Assembly: GCA_041401985.1 (NCBI GenBank)
Contig: JAWKTE010000002.1
Coordinates: 124,001-188,000, forward strand
Direction of reading: 5' to 3'
DNA length: 64,000 nucleotides
Origin: JACKHA01 sp041401985
GTDB taxonomy: Bacteria; Planctomycetota; Phycisphaerae; Phycisphaerales; UBA1924
The position numbers and the translations under genes are program-made. The notes below the pieces were generated by a model that saw nothing but the letters and a program-made list of their open reading frames with translations, had not been told where the DNA came from and made no database searches. This document shows, piece after piece, positions 54,796 through 62,946 of this stretch. The stretch's first letter is position 1. Each line of letters opens with the position of its first letter.

Positions 54796-55680
54796 GTGCC
54801 CGACCCCCAACCCGCCCGCGCCCAACTCATCGACGGCAAGGCCCTGGCCCAGACCCACAGGGCCACGCTCAGGCAGCGCATCGCCTCCATCCGCGCCCGC
54901 GGCGAGCCAGTCCGCCTCGACGCGATCCTGGTCGGGTCCGCCGACAACGCCAGCCGCGTCTACGCCGAGAACCAGGCCAAGACCTGCGAGGCCATGGGCA
55001 TCGACTACCGACTGCACCGCCTGGGCGACGGGGCCGGGTTCGACGACATCGCCGGGCGGGTGCTGCTGCTTTCGAGCCTGGACGACGTGCACGCCCTGAT
55101 GGTGCACCTGCCGCTGCCCGATGGGGTGGATGCCTACGAGGTCCAGCGCCGCATCGCCCCGGAGAAGGACGTCGAGGGCGTCAACCCCGCCAACATCGGC
55201 AACATCGTCTACGGGCGCTCCAGCCTCGCCCCGTGCACGGCCCTGGCGACGGTCGAGATGATCCTGTCGACCGGCATCGACCTCAAGGGCAAGCGGGTCG
55301 TGGTGATCGGGGCCGGGGATGTGGTGGGCAAGCCGATCGCGGTGCTGCTCATGCGTCACGAGGCGACGGTGGTCTCGTGCAACAAGTTCACGTGGGGCAT
55401 CGAGGACCTGGCCCGCTCGGCGGACGTGCTGGTGGCGGCCGCCGGCGTTGCGGAACTGGTGACCGCCGAGTGGATCAAGCCCGGCGCGGTGGTCGTCGAC
55501 GTTGGCGTGAACCGCGTCGCCGGGGCCGACGGTTCGATGCGGACGGTTGGGGACGTGGCGTTCGAGGGCGTGTCGCGCGTGGCCGGCTGGATCAGCCCGG
55601 TGCCGGGCGGCGTGGGGCCGATGACCGTGGCGATGCTGCTGCGCAACGTGGTGGACGCGGCCGAGCGGTCGATGGCGTGA
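54796..55680 (+). CDS. folD: FolD family methylene-THF dehydrogenase/cyclohydrolase homologue, atypical
   Basis: FolD normally oxidises methylene-tetrahydrofolate and hydrolyses the methenyl product to 10-formyl-THF. The 294-residue fold is complete, with VVVIGAGDVVGKPIAVLLM and the C-terminal SPVPGGVGPMTVAMLL intact. But three key residues differ from the family: the Lys of YxxxK is Gln60 (VYAENQAKTCE), the Gln of QLPLP is His104 (VHLPLP), and the Asp of KDVDG is Glu127 (KDVEG). PCTP is also changed to PCTA. So it may have lost the cyclohydrolase step or use another substrate. The GTG start at 54796 lies two codons before the family region begins. Confidence 0.85.
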   Translation: MPDPQPARAQLIDGKALAQTHRATLRQRIASIRARGEPVRLDAILVGSADNASRVYAENQAKTCEAMGIDYRLHRLGDGAGFDDIAGRVLLLSSLDDVHALMVHLPLPDGVDAYEVQRRIAPEKDVEGVNPANIGNIVYGRSSLAPCTALATVEMILSTGIDLKGKRVVVIGAGDVVGKPIAVLLMRHEATVVSCNKFTWGIEDLARSADVLVAAAGVAELVTAEWIKPGAVVVDVGVNRVAGADGSMRTVGDVAFEGVSRVAGWISPVPGGVGPMTVAMLLRNVVDAAERSMA

Positions 55681-55735
55681 ACCGACCAGCCGCTCCTTTC
55701 GCCGCGCGGAAAACCCGGGCGCCGACGGGCGTCGA

Positions 55736-56866
55736 CTACTCGTGATCGTCGAACTCGCCGTTCCGCGAGGCGTCGGCGTTCCGCCCGAGGCGCTTCACCT
55801 CACGCGCGATCTCGCCGAGCCGGCGCAGGGCCGCGTAGTTTGCCGCCTGCTCGCGCTGTGGGCCGGCCGGCGAGCCAAGCCACACCTCGCCTGCGGGCAC
55901 GTCGTTCATCACGCCAGCGCCAGCGGTGATCTTGGCCCCCGCCCCGATGGTGATGTTGTCCTTGATGCCCGCGGCCCCGCCGACCTGGACCCCGTCGCCC
56001 ATCCGCACCGAGCCGGAGATCCCGGCCTGGCCGCAGATCACGCAGAAGCGCCCGATGTCGCAGTTGTGCCCGACCTGGACGAGGTTGTCGATCTTGGTGC
56101 CGTCGCCGATCCGCGTCGAGCCGAACTTGGCCCGGTCCACGCACGAGTTGGCCCCGATTTCCACCTCGTCGCCCAGTCGCACGTCCCCGAGGTGCGGGAT
56201 CTTGACCAGCCCCGGCGCGTCCGGCCTCGGTCGATAGCCGAAGCCGTCTGCCCCGACGATCGCCCCGGCATGAAGGATGCACCGCTTGCCGACAACGCAA
56301 CGCTCTTCGACGACCGCGCCCGGGTGCAGGCACGTGCCATCGCCCACGACCGCGTCCCGCCCGACGTACGCCCCGGCCAGCAGCACGACGCCCTCGCCGA
56401 TCGTCGCCCCGGCCTCCACCACACATTGGGGCCCGACGCTCGCCGACGGCGCGATGTCGGCCGCGGCGTGGACGGTGGCCGACGGATGCACCCCCGGCTC
56501 CGGGTCTGGCGAGGGCGGCGCGAACAACTCCAGCACCCTGATTAGCGCCAGGTCGGCGTCGTCCACCAGCAGCAAGGCCCTGCGCGACGCGTCGTGCCCC
56601 GGCACCTCGAGCCCGCTGGTGACAACCGCCGCCGCGGCGTGGCTCGCGCCCCAGCGTTCGGCGAACTTCTGCTCGCGGATGAACGTGATCGTCCGGGCGT
56701 CGCCCTGGTCGAGCGCATCGACCCGCACCACGTGCAGGTCGCGCGGCCCGATCAGCGTCGCGCCCAGGCGGTCGGCCAGTTCCCCCGTCGTGAAGCCGGC
56801 GTGCGCGACGGGCGTCTCGCCCGACTCGCCCGGACGGGGGCGGGTTGTGGAACGGAGTCTGGTCAC
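55736..56866 (-). CDS. lpxD: UDP-3-O-acylglucosamine N-acyltransferase LpxD
   Basis: LpxD adds the N-linked acyl chain in lipid A synthesis, in the cytoplasm. 376 residues: an N-terminal uridine-binding domain (TTGELADRLGATLIGP to about 115), then hexapeptide repeats of the left-handed beta-helix (from about 120), with the catalytic His in VGHNCDIGRFC. The segment GADGFGYRP is present, as in other LpxD proteins. The start overlaps the upstream skp-like gene by four bases, as in the classic skp-lpxD order. It implies that this organism makes lipid A. Confidence 0.93.
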   Translation of the reverse strand: MTRLRSTTRPRPGESGETPVAHAGFTTGELADRLGATLIGPRDLHVVRVDALDQGDARTITFIREQKFAERWGASHAAAAVVTSGLEVPGHDASRRALLLVDDADLALIRVLELFAPPSPDPEPGVHPSATVHAAADIAPSASVGPQCVVEAGATIGEGVVLLAGAYVGRDAVVGDGTCLHPGAVVEERCVVGKRCILHAGAIVGADGFGYRPRPDAPGLVKIPHLGDVRLGDEVEIGANSCVDRAKFGSTRIGDGTKIDNLVQVGHNCDIGRFCVICGQAGISGSVRMGDGVQVGGAAGIKDNITIGAGAKITAGAGVMNDVPAGEVWLGSPAGPQREQAANYAALRRLGEIAREVKRLGRNADASRNGEFDDHE

Positions 56867-57507
56867 GGGCGGGGTGCACCCCCGGCGCCCCCGCGGGCGG
56901 CCCAGGCGTTGTTCATCTGCACGATCAACTGGTCGGTCACGTCCATGTTCGCCCGGGCGTACACCACGCGCCGGCGTGCGACGATCTCCGCCTGAACGTC
57001 CGTCGGCGACATCGGGTCGGCGTACTGGATCCCGCCGTCGTTGAGGAGGATCAGGTCGTACCCGTTGGCCTCGGCGAACCGCTGGGCCGCCTCGACGACC
57101 GCCTTGTGCAGTTCGACCAGCATGTCGCCGTTGCGCCCGTCGAAGCGGCGCTGGGCCATGCTGCGTCGGAACTGCAGGATCTCCCGCTTCTCGACCAGGT
57201 CCTGGCGGGCGTCGAGCAGGGCCTCGCCCTGGAGTTCGCCGGACTGGATCAGCGTCTGGAGCGTCTGGATGTCCTGCTCCAGCAGCCGGAGTTCCTCGAG
57301 AATCGGCTGGGCGTCGGCCTGCAGGTTCGCCCGCATGTCCTTGGCCTGGTTCAACTCATCCAGCACCTTGCTCAGTCGGATCGTCCCGATCGTCGCTGGC
57401 GCCGCCATCGGCACGCTCGGCGCCGGACGCCACGCGCCCGCGACGCCCGCGCCCGCCACCAGGGCCACGGCCGCCACCACGGGAGTCCACTTTGACCACT
57501 TGTTCAT
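56863..57507 (-). CDS. Skp/OmpH-like periplasmic chaperone
   Basis: A 214-residue exported protein of the OmpH/Skp family, which holds unfolded outer membrane proteins. A signal peptide covers residues 1-26 (WTPVVAAVALVAGAGVAGAW). The long helical hairpin (about 46-150; DARQDLVEKREILQF) matches the Skp arms, and VVEAAQRFAEANGYDLIL leads to the final strand typical of the family. It lies upstream of lpxD with a four-base overlap. The ATG at 57507 has AAGGGA upstream. Confidence 0.85.
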   Translation of the reverse strand: MNKWSKWTPVVAAVALVAGAGVAGAWRPAPSVPMAAPATIGTIRLSKVLDELNQAKDMRANLQADAQPILEELRLLEQDIQTLQTLIQSGELQGEALLDARQDLVEKREILQFRRSMAQRRFDGRNGDMLVELHKAVVEAAQRFAEANGYDLILLNDGGIQYADPMSPTDVQAEIVARRRVVYARANMDVTDQLIVQMNNAWAARGGAGGAPRP

Positions 57508-57731
57508 GCTGCTGTCCCTTGCTCCCAACCCGATCCTTCGGAGCACGCCGCGCTGCGGAGAGGCCCGGTCTCCCCGGGCCACGGTCCAAGCCAAAGACAT
57601 CGGCCTGAGGCGGCGAGAATCAGGAATCATACCGAACGCCCGCTCGCCCGTCGGCCTGCCAACGGACAAGCGTCAGAGGCCGATCATAGACCGAATCGGC
57701 GTCCCGGCCGGGCTCGGTCTGCGATGCGCCC

Positions 57732-58112
57732 TCACAGGGCGTACCGCTCCGGCACCGCCCCGGACGCGGCCCGGATCACCGACCGGATGCCCCCACGGCC
57801 CCGCCAGTCCGTCCTGACCACCAGCCACGCGGGCTTCATCAGGGCCGCAAGATCGTCCCGGATGAGGTTCGTGACCGCCTCGTAGAAAATGCCCTCGGTC
57901 CGGAACGACTGCAGGTAGATCTTGAGACTCTTGAGTTCCACGCAGGTTCCCCCGTCCTTGGGGCCGCGCGGCTCGAAACGCACGGTCACGACCCCGAAGT
58001 CGGGGTGCCCGGTCTTGGGGCACAGGCTCGTGAACTCCTCGGCGACGTGCTCGACCACGAAGGGCGTGTCGGTGGGCGTCGGGAAGGCTTCCAGCAGCGA
58101 GGCGTCGGGCAT
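57732..58112 (-). CDS. queF: NADPH-dependent preQ0 reductase QueF
   Basis: QueF reduces preQ0 to preQ1 in queuosine synthesis. The 126-residue length is that of the unimodular, tunnel-fold type. The catalytic Cys31 lies in FTSLCPKTGHPDFG with Asp38, and the substrate-binding Glu59 in CVELKSLKIYLQSFRTEGIF. All family residues that can be checked are present. The ATG at 58112 is the only sensible start. No other queuosine genes are in the window. Confidence 0.95.
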   Translation of the reverse strand: MPDASLLEAFPTPTDTPFVVEHVAEEFTSLCPKTGHPDFGVVTVRFEPRGPKDGGTCVELKSLKIYLQSFRTEGIFYEAVTNLIRDDLAALMKPAWLVVRTDWRGRGGIRSVIRAASGAVPERYAL

Positions 58113-58144
58113 GGGCGAAGGTAGTCCGCGTTTCCCCGCCGGGC

Positions 58145-58284
58145 GCGCGAGCCGGGGCGTCCGCGCCCCGGACAACCGGACCCGCAGCGAGCCGGGGCGT
58201 CCCCGCCCCGGTCGGCCCATCGCGGGGAGCGGGCGTCGTGTGCAGTCGGGGCCGGGGCGGGCACGCCCGGCTCGCGCGCGATGC
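58145..58284. repeat. Three copies of the CCGGGGCG palindromic repeat
   Basis: Copies at about 58145, 58190 and 58251; the first two read in the + direction and the last in reverse. They lie between queF and the zinc-ribbon membrane gene, 30 bases upstream of queF and directly at the end of the gene at 58285. Confidence 0.8.
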
Positions 58285-58665
58285 TTACCTGATCCGTGTG
58301 CCGCACTCCGGGCAGTTGTCCGCGTCGAGGCCTTCGAGCGGGTACTTGCACTTCGGGCAGCGACCGGGGTCGGGAGGCGATGGAACGAGCCGGCGGGAGA
58401 TCCACGGCGCCAGCCACCACAGGAACGCCAGCCCGACAATCTGCCCGATCGGCGCGATGATCCACAGCCACCCGAGGCCCAGCGAGGAGCCGTAGTACGC
58501 GCTGGCGATGACCGACTCGACCACATAGAGCCCGTTGGAAGCAAGCACGACCGCGAGGGCGAGCAGTGCGAAGCGGATCGCCGCGACGCAGACCACGCGG
58601 CACCGGCGCACGAACGCCGCGTCCGGGTGGGTTCGCGCCGGCGTGTTGGTCCGATCGTCGTTCAC
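58285..58665 (-). CDS. Zinc-ribbon membrane protein (paralogue 2)
   Basis: Not recognised beyond domains. 126 residues with two membrane helices (about 25-46 and 63-85, LWIIAPIGQIVGLAFLWWLA) and a C-terminal zinc ribbon: CPKCKYPLEG and CPECGTRIR. The ribbon faces the cytoplasm by charge. It overlaps the upstream gene by four bases, and that gene has the same layout, so the two are probably an ancient tandem duplication. Such proteins are frequent in planctomycetes; their role is unknown. Confidence 0.75.
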   Translation of the reverse strand: MNDDRTNTPARTHPDAAFVRRCRVVCVAAIRFALLALAVVLASNGLYVVESVIASAYYGSSLGLGWLWIIAPIGQIVGLAFLWWLAPWISRRLVPSPPDPGRCPKCKYPLEGLDADNCPECGTRIR

Positions 58666-59066
58666 GCCGCCCCCTGACCGGCCCGCTCATGCGGCTCCGA
58701 CCACGCCACAAACGCCTCGGGCATCTCGATCCCGCACTCCGGGCACCGCGCCTCGCGGAGCGACACCAGTTCGTGCCGGCACGCCGGGCAGCGCGGCGGC
58801 CACGACGGGCGGCGCAGCGGCAGCAGGAACCGCGTCACCGGCCCGGCCAGCACCAGCCCCACGACGCACCACAGCCCGCACGACGCCACGACCGCCGCGT
58901 GCCATCGATACCAGTACAGGCTGAAGAAGTCCCGGTCGTTGACGCCCTCGATCGCCCACGCCGTGAGGAACGCAAGCCCGACGGGGGCGGCCACCAGCCC
59001 CGACAGGCGCAGCCCCGCCCGGAACAACGCCCGCCACCGCAGCACACTGGCTACATCGGGGATCAT
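58662..59066 (-). CDS. Zinc-ribbon membrane protein (paralogue 1)
   Basis: Not recognised beyond domains. 134 residues with two hydrophobic segments (about 21-42 and 55-78) and a zinc ribbon near the C-terminus, CPACRHELVSLREARCPECG. It ends in the four-base overlap with the next gene, which repeats the two-helix plus ribbon layout. GC-rich. No ribosome binding site of note. Confidence 0.75.
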   Translation of the reverse strand: MIPDVASVLRWRALFRAGLRLSGLVAAPVGLAFLTAWAIEGVNDRDFFSLYWYRWHAAVVASCGLWCVVGLVLAGPVTRFLLPLRRPSWPPRCPACRHELVSLREARCPECGIEMPEAFVAWSEPHERAGQGAA

Positions 59067-59138
59067 CGCGGGGAGCGTACCACGCCCACCCGGCGGCCGG
59101 GCGTGCGAGGGGATGCAGCGGCCGTGATGGCAGGCCGC

Positions 59139-59702
59139 CTACGGCCTCATCTTCCCCAGGTTCGCCAGCGCGATGATCCCGCAGATCACCGAGGGGATGT
59201 TCCCGAAGATGATCGTGCAGATCTGGCACACCGCGATGCCGGTGGCCCCGCCCTTGTGCTGGCTCGGCGGCGTCCGGCCGTTCAGGCTCGCGTACATCTT
59301 GAACTCGAAGATCAGCAGGATGATGCACACCAGCGGCACCCATGCAAAGATGAGCGTCGCGAGCCAGAACGGCGTCGCCAGCACGTTGAGGCAGTTGAAG
59401 ATCGCCGACACGAGCATCGGCACCCTCACGCCGCCCACCACCGGGAACGAGCCGTAGGCCTGCCCATAGGCCTGGGTCGGCGGATACTGCTGCTGGTAGC
59501 CGGGCTGCTGGTATCCCTGCTGCGGGTATCCCTGCTGGCCTTGCTGTGGGTATCCCTGCTGGCCCTGCTGCGGATAGCCCTGCTGCGGGGGCCCCTGGTA
59601 CTGCTGCTGCGGCTGGAAGCCCTGCTGGTATTGCTGGGGCTGCTGGCCCTGGTACTGGCCCTGGTGCTGGCTTTGGGACTGGCCCTGGTTCTGGTCTTGC
59701 AT
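59139..59702 (-). CDS. Membrane protein with Gln/Tyr-rich repeat N-terminus
   Basis: 187 residues. The first 85 are low complexity, Gln/Tyr/Gly/Pro-rich, with tandem QQGYPQQG units between residues about 38 and 64. The rest has two or three hydrophobic segments (about 96-131 and 152-180), separated by a short hydrophilic loop with RTPPSQHKGGATG. It looks like DUF4190-type membrane proteins with a Q-rich tail. Family membership is uncertain. The tail could be disordered or self-associating. ATG start at 59702. Confidence 0.7.
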   Translation of the reverse strand: MQDQNQGQSQSQHQGQYQGQQPQQYQQGFQPQQQYQGPPQQGYPQQGQQGYPQQGQQGYPQQGYQQPGYQQQYPPTQAYGQAYGSFPVVGGVRVPMLVSAIFNCLNVLATPFWLATLIFAWVPLVCIILLIFEFKMYASLNGRTPPSQHKGGATGIAVCQICTIIFGNIPSVICGIIALANLGKMRP

Positions 59703-59964
59703 CGCGTGGTTCCGGGTCCGAGAAGTGCCCGGCAGGCCGGGCCGTGGTGTGCGTTGCGTGCGTCGTGCGTCCGCCCGATGGCGGTCCGAACGAGGCGATC
59801 CGCGGCCGCACGCCCCGCAGGCGAGGCGCCCCGCAGGCGAGGATAGACGAACCCGCCATCATCGGCGAGATCGCCCGGAGAGTCGATCGCGCTGGCGGTC
59901 GGATGCGGGGGGTCTCGCCAGCCCGGCGCTCGCCATCCCGGAGTTCCGGAGGCGGGCACGCGGA
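59703..59964. other. Intergenic region with a short direct repeat
   Basis: About 260 bases between two minus-strand genes. A CCCCGCAGGCGAGG unit occurs twice in tandem near 59813-59838. No gene was found. Confidence 0.5.
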
Positions 59965-61560
59965 TCAGTTCCGGTCGATCGGCAGGAAGTCCTTGGCCTT
60001 GCCCGTGGCCCACGCCCGGAACTTGGGCCAGAAGATCTCCTGCATCAGGATCTTGATGCACGCCGCCACCGGGATCGCCAGCAGCAGCCCGTAGATCCCC
60101 GCCACCGCCCCGCCCGCGATCGTCGCGAACAGGATCGACGGGATGTCCATGTTCGTGCTCTTGCCCTGGATCTGCGGCGTGAGCACGTAGTCGTCGAAGA
60201 ACTGCCCGGCGTTGTACACCACGATCGGCGCGAACACCATCCACCACCACGTCGTCTGGAACGCGAACCACGGGCTGGGCGAGAGCCACATCGTGATGAT
60301 CGCCGCCGGCACGCTCACGATGCCCACATACGGCACCAGGCACAGCACGCCGGTGATCGGCCCGAGAACCAGCGGGGCGGGCACGCCGATGAGCCAGTAC
60401 GCGATCGTGAAGTAGATCGCCAGGATCACGCCGATGAGCAGGCGCCCGCGGATGAACCCGGCGATCACCGCGTCCATCTTCTTGAGAAGGTCGATCACGA
60501 AGCCCTTGCGCCGCTCCGGGATCAGCGAGGACCAGAACTCCTGCACCTTGCCCCAGCCGGTCGAGAAGAAGTAGAAGAAGAACGCCGTTAGAAACCCCTG
60601 GAACAGGAACACGCCCAGCCCGCCCGCGGTGCCGATCGCCAGACCGACCGCCCCGCGCCCGGTCGCCAGCGAGTGCTGCACGATCTCGTTGGTGTGGGCC
60701 TCGATCCAGTTGATGACCAGTTGCAGCAGCCCGAACTCGGCGGAGCGGGCCTCACGCACGCGGGCGGCCCGCAACGCCGCGGCGATGTCGTCCGGATTGT
60801 CCTCGATCCCCGTCGCTTGCGGGCGGTCGGCGTGGTCCTCGAGCACGTTCCACGGGATGGGGCGGACGGCGTACCCGATGTCCGACGGCCGCTGCGGCGG
60901 CGGCACCGGGGCATCCATCAAAGCCGCCGCGTCCGCTGCGTCTCCGGCCTGTCCGCCCTCGATCTGCTGCTGGAGTTCGATCCAATACTCCGCGATCGAG
61001 CGCCACCCCTCGTTGGGCAGGCGGTCCATCGTCTCGGCGAGGGCCGTCTCGTCCTGGGCGTTGGCGCCGGCCTTGCGGACCAGCCCGATGTTGGTCGAGA
61101 GCGAGCGGGCCAGTTGCGTCGTCTGGACGGCCGCGAACCCGAGGCCGATGGTCAGCGGGGCGACCACGATCACCGCGGCCGAGAAGATGATCAGCAGCGT
61201 CGCGCCCTGGCGGCTGACCCACTTCAGCCTCGTGATCCGCTCGACCAGCGGCTCGAACAGGTACGCCACGAGCATCGCCACCAGGATCGGGATCGTCACG
61301 ATCCGCAGGGCGTAGCCCATCTGCACCAGCAGCACCACGCCCGCGATCAGCAGCACGTCGCGGATCGGCTGGATCTGCCACAGGTGCAGGCCCCACCAGT
61401 CCGGGCGGGCGTGCCCGCCCTCGCCGCCCTCGCCCGAATCCGATGCGGCCCGCCCCGTCGAACCGGCTGACGGAGTCGGCGGTGGGGGCGGCGGCGACGC
61501 CTTGGGCGGGTTCGCCGGGATCCGCGCCGACCGGGATGGCTTGCTTCGCTTCCGAGCCAC
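59965..61560 (-). CDS. AI-2E family (PerM/TqsA-type) membrane transporter
   Basis: An inner membrane permease of the AI-2E/PerM superfamily; some members export autoinducer-2, others act as antiporters or have unknown substrates. About 531 residues. The N-terminal 50 residues are Pro/Ser/Lys-rich. Membrane helices begin at about 64 with DVLLIAGVVLLVQMGYAL. The family hallmark is the VLGPITGVLCLVPYVGIV region, followed by FFDDYVLTPQIQGKSTNMDI, and a last helix pair IAGGAVAGIYGLLLAIP. A hydrophilic insert of about 100 residues lies between helices at 160-270. Start uncertain: the GTG at 61560 is chosen because earlier sequence is made of dispersed repeats. Confidence 0.82.
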   Translation of the reverse strand: MARKRSKPSRSARIPANPPKASPPPPPPTPSAGSTGRAASDSGEGGEGGHARPDWWGLHLWQIQPIRDVLLIAGVVLLVQMGYALRIVTIPILVAMLVAYLFEPLVERITRLKWVSRQGATLLIIFSAAVIVVAPLTIGLGFAAVQTTQLARSLSTNIGLVRKAGANAQDETALAETMDRLPNEGWRSIAEYWIELQQQIEGGQAGDAADAAALMDAPVPPPQRPSDIGYAVRPIPWNVLEDHADRPQATGIEDNPDDIAAALRAARVREARSAEFGLLQLVINWIEAHTNEIVQHSLATGRGAVGLAIGTAGGLGVFLFQGFLTAFFFYFFSTGWGKVQEFWSSLIPERRKGFVIDLLKKMDAVIAGFIRGRLLIGVILAIYFTIAYWLIGVPAPLVLGPITGVLCLVPYVGIVSVPAAIITMWLSPSPWFAFQTTWWWMVFAPIVVYNAGQFFDDYVLTPQIQGKSTNMDIPSILFATIAGGAVAGIYGLLLAIPVAACIKILMQEIFWPKFRAWATGKAKDFLPIDRN

Positions 61561-61611
61561 GGATCGAGAGGGTACACGCAGTTGGCCCAACCGACACTCG
61601 ACCGACCTTGG

Positions 61612-61748
61612 GCGCGCGAGCCGGGGCGTCCCCGCCCCGGTCAGACGGGAACGCAGCGAGCCGGGGCGTCCCCACCCCGGACCCACCACCAGCGGATCGC
61701 GTTGGTTCGAACGTCCGACCGGGGCGAGGACGCCCCGGCTCGCGCGGG
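61612..61748. repeat. Three copies of the CCGGGGCG palindromic repeat
   Basis: Copies at about 61613, 61655 and 61718, two in + and one in - orientation. They occupy the space between the divergent permease gene and the lipoprotein gene at 61816, the same kind of location as the other clusters. Confidence 0.8.
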
Positions 61749-61815
61749 AGGGACCGAGGCGGTGGGTGACACCGACCGCCGTCCGGGCGGTAGAGTTTGG
61801 GGGAAGGGGCACGCC

Positions 61816-62910
61816 ATGCACGCGAGCGCCGGGGCAACGTCAGGACCGATCGCATCGAGCAGGGGGCGACCGCCGCGCCGAATCCTCGGCTGGCTCGCGA
61901 TCTTCGGCGCCATCCCGGCCCTGTTCCTGGCGGGATGCGGGCGCGACGCCAGCCGCGCCGGCTACGACCAGACCACCCCCGAGGGGGTCATCAAGACCGC
62001 CCGCCTGATGGTCGAGGGCGGGCACGCCGAGCGCTTGGGCGAACTCATGTACGCCGACTCGCCCGAGTGGCGGGAACTCTACCTGCGCCTGGGCGAACTG
62101 CTGGGCGACATCCAGGACCTGGGCGAGTCGGTCGCCCGGAACATGCCCGAGCAAGTCGAGGAGGTCAAGGCCGAGACCATGGCCGCCGCCGAGCAGGGTC
62201 GGGCTTCCAACTACCTCCAGCAGGTGCTGACGGGTCGGCGCCCGGCGGCACCGCGCTCGCCCGCGGGCCAGTCCGCCACCGACCCGCGCGACATGCTCAG
62301 CGACACGCTCAAGCAGATCTCCGCCGACCCCTACGGCTGGGTCGCCCAGTCCGAGGACCGCCTCGGGTTCCAGTGGATCGACGACTACACCGTCGCCCTG
62401 ACCTGGGACGACCAAGCCATCCTGCCGCCCATCGGCATCACCATGCGTCAGGCCGACGACGGGCTGTGGTACCTCGTGCTGCCCACGAGCCTGCCGCAGG
62501 TTCGCCCGGTGGTGCCCGACACGCCCGAGGAGTTCTCGATCTGGGCGAGCCTGGTGCAGGTGATGCGCAACGCGGTGCAGGACATGCGGACGAGCGTCGA
62601 GACGAGGCAGGTCGTGACGCTCGACGACCTGTCGCGCAAGGCCGGCGAGAACCTGCTGATCCCCGCCGGGCTGGTGATGGTGGCGTACGCCAAACTGGTC
62701 GAGGACGACATGCGCCAGCAGCGCGAGGCCCGCCGGGCCGAGCGCCGCGCCCAGGAGGCGGCTCGCCAGATCGAGCAGGCGAGCCAGCCGGCCCAGGCCC
62801 CTGCGGCGCCCGCTTCATCGGCCCCGACGGAGCCAGCGCCCGACCCTGTCCCGCCCCCGCCGGCCGCCTCCGAGCCAGCCGCCGATCCCGGTCCGAGCGA
62901 TCCGGGCTGA
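61816..62910 (+). CDS. Hypothetical lipoprotein, 364 aa
   Basis: Not recognised. Start ATG 61816 follows GGAAGGGG. A lipobox LFLAGCG ends the signal peptide at about Cys 42. The mature part has a small mixed domain (TTPEGVIKTARLMVEGGHAE), a helical region with EDRLGFQWIDDYTVALTWDD, and a C-terminal Pro/Ala-rich tail with a long charged helix (QREARRAERRAQEAARQIEQ). The order suggests a planctomycete lipoprotein with a nuclear-transport-factor-like or DUF-type domain, but no family was identified. Confidence 0.75.
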   Translation: MHASAGATSGPIASSRGRPPRRILGWLAIFGAIPALFLAGCGRDASRAGYDQTTPEGVIKTARLMVEGGHAERLGELMYADSPEWRELYLRLGELLGDIQDLGESVARNMPEQVEEVKAETMAAAEQGRASNYLQQVLTGRRPAAPRSPAGQSATDPRDMLSDTLKQISADPYGWVAQSEDRLGFQWIDDYTVALTWDDQAILPPIGITMRQADDGLWYLVLPTSLPQVRPVVPDTPEEFSIWASLVQVMRNAVQDMRTSVETRQVVTLDDLSRKAGENLLIPAGLVMVAYAKLVEDDMRQQREARRAERRAQEAARQIEQASQPAQAPAAPASSAPTEPAPDPVPPPPAASEPAADPGPSDPG

Positions 62911-62946
62911 GCCACTTGCCCGCCCGGCACGGGCGCGCTGGCTCGG

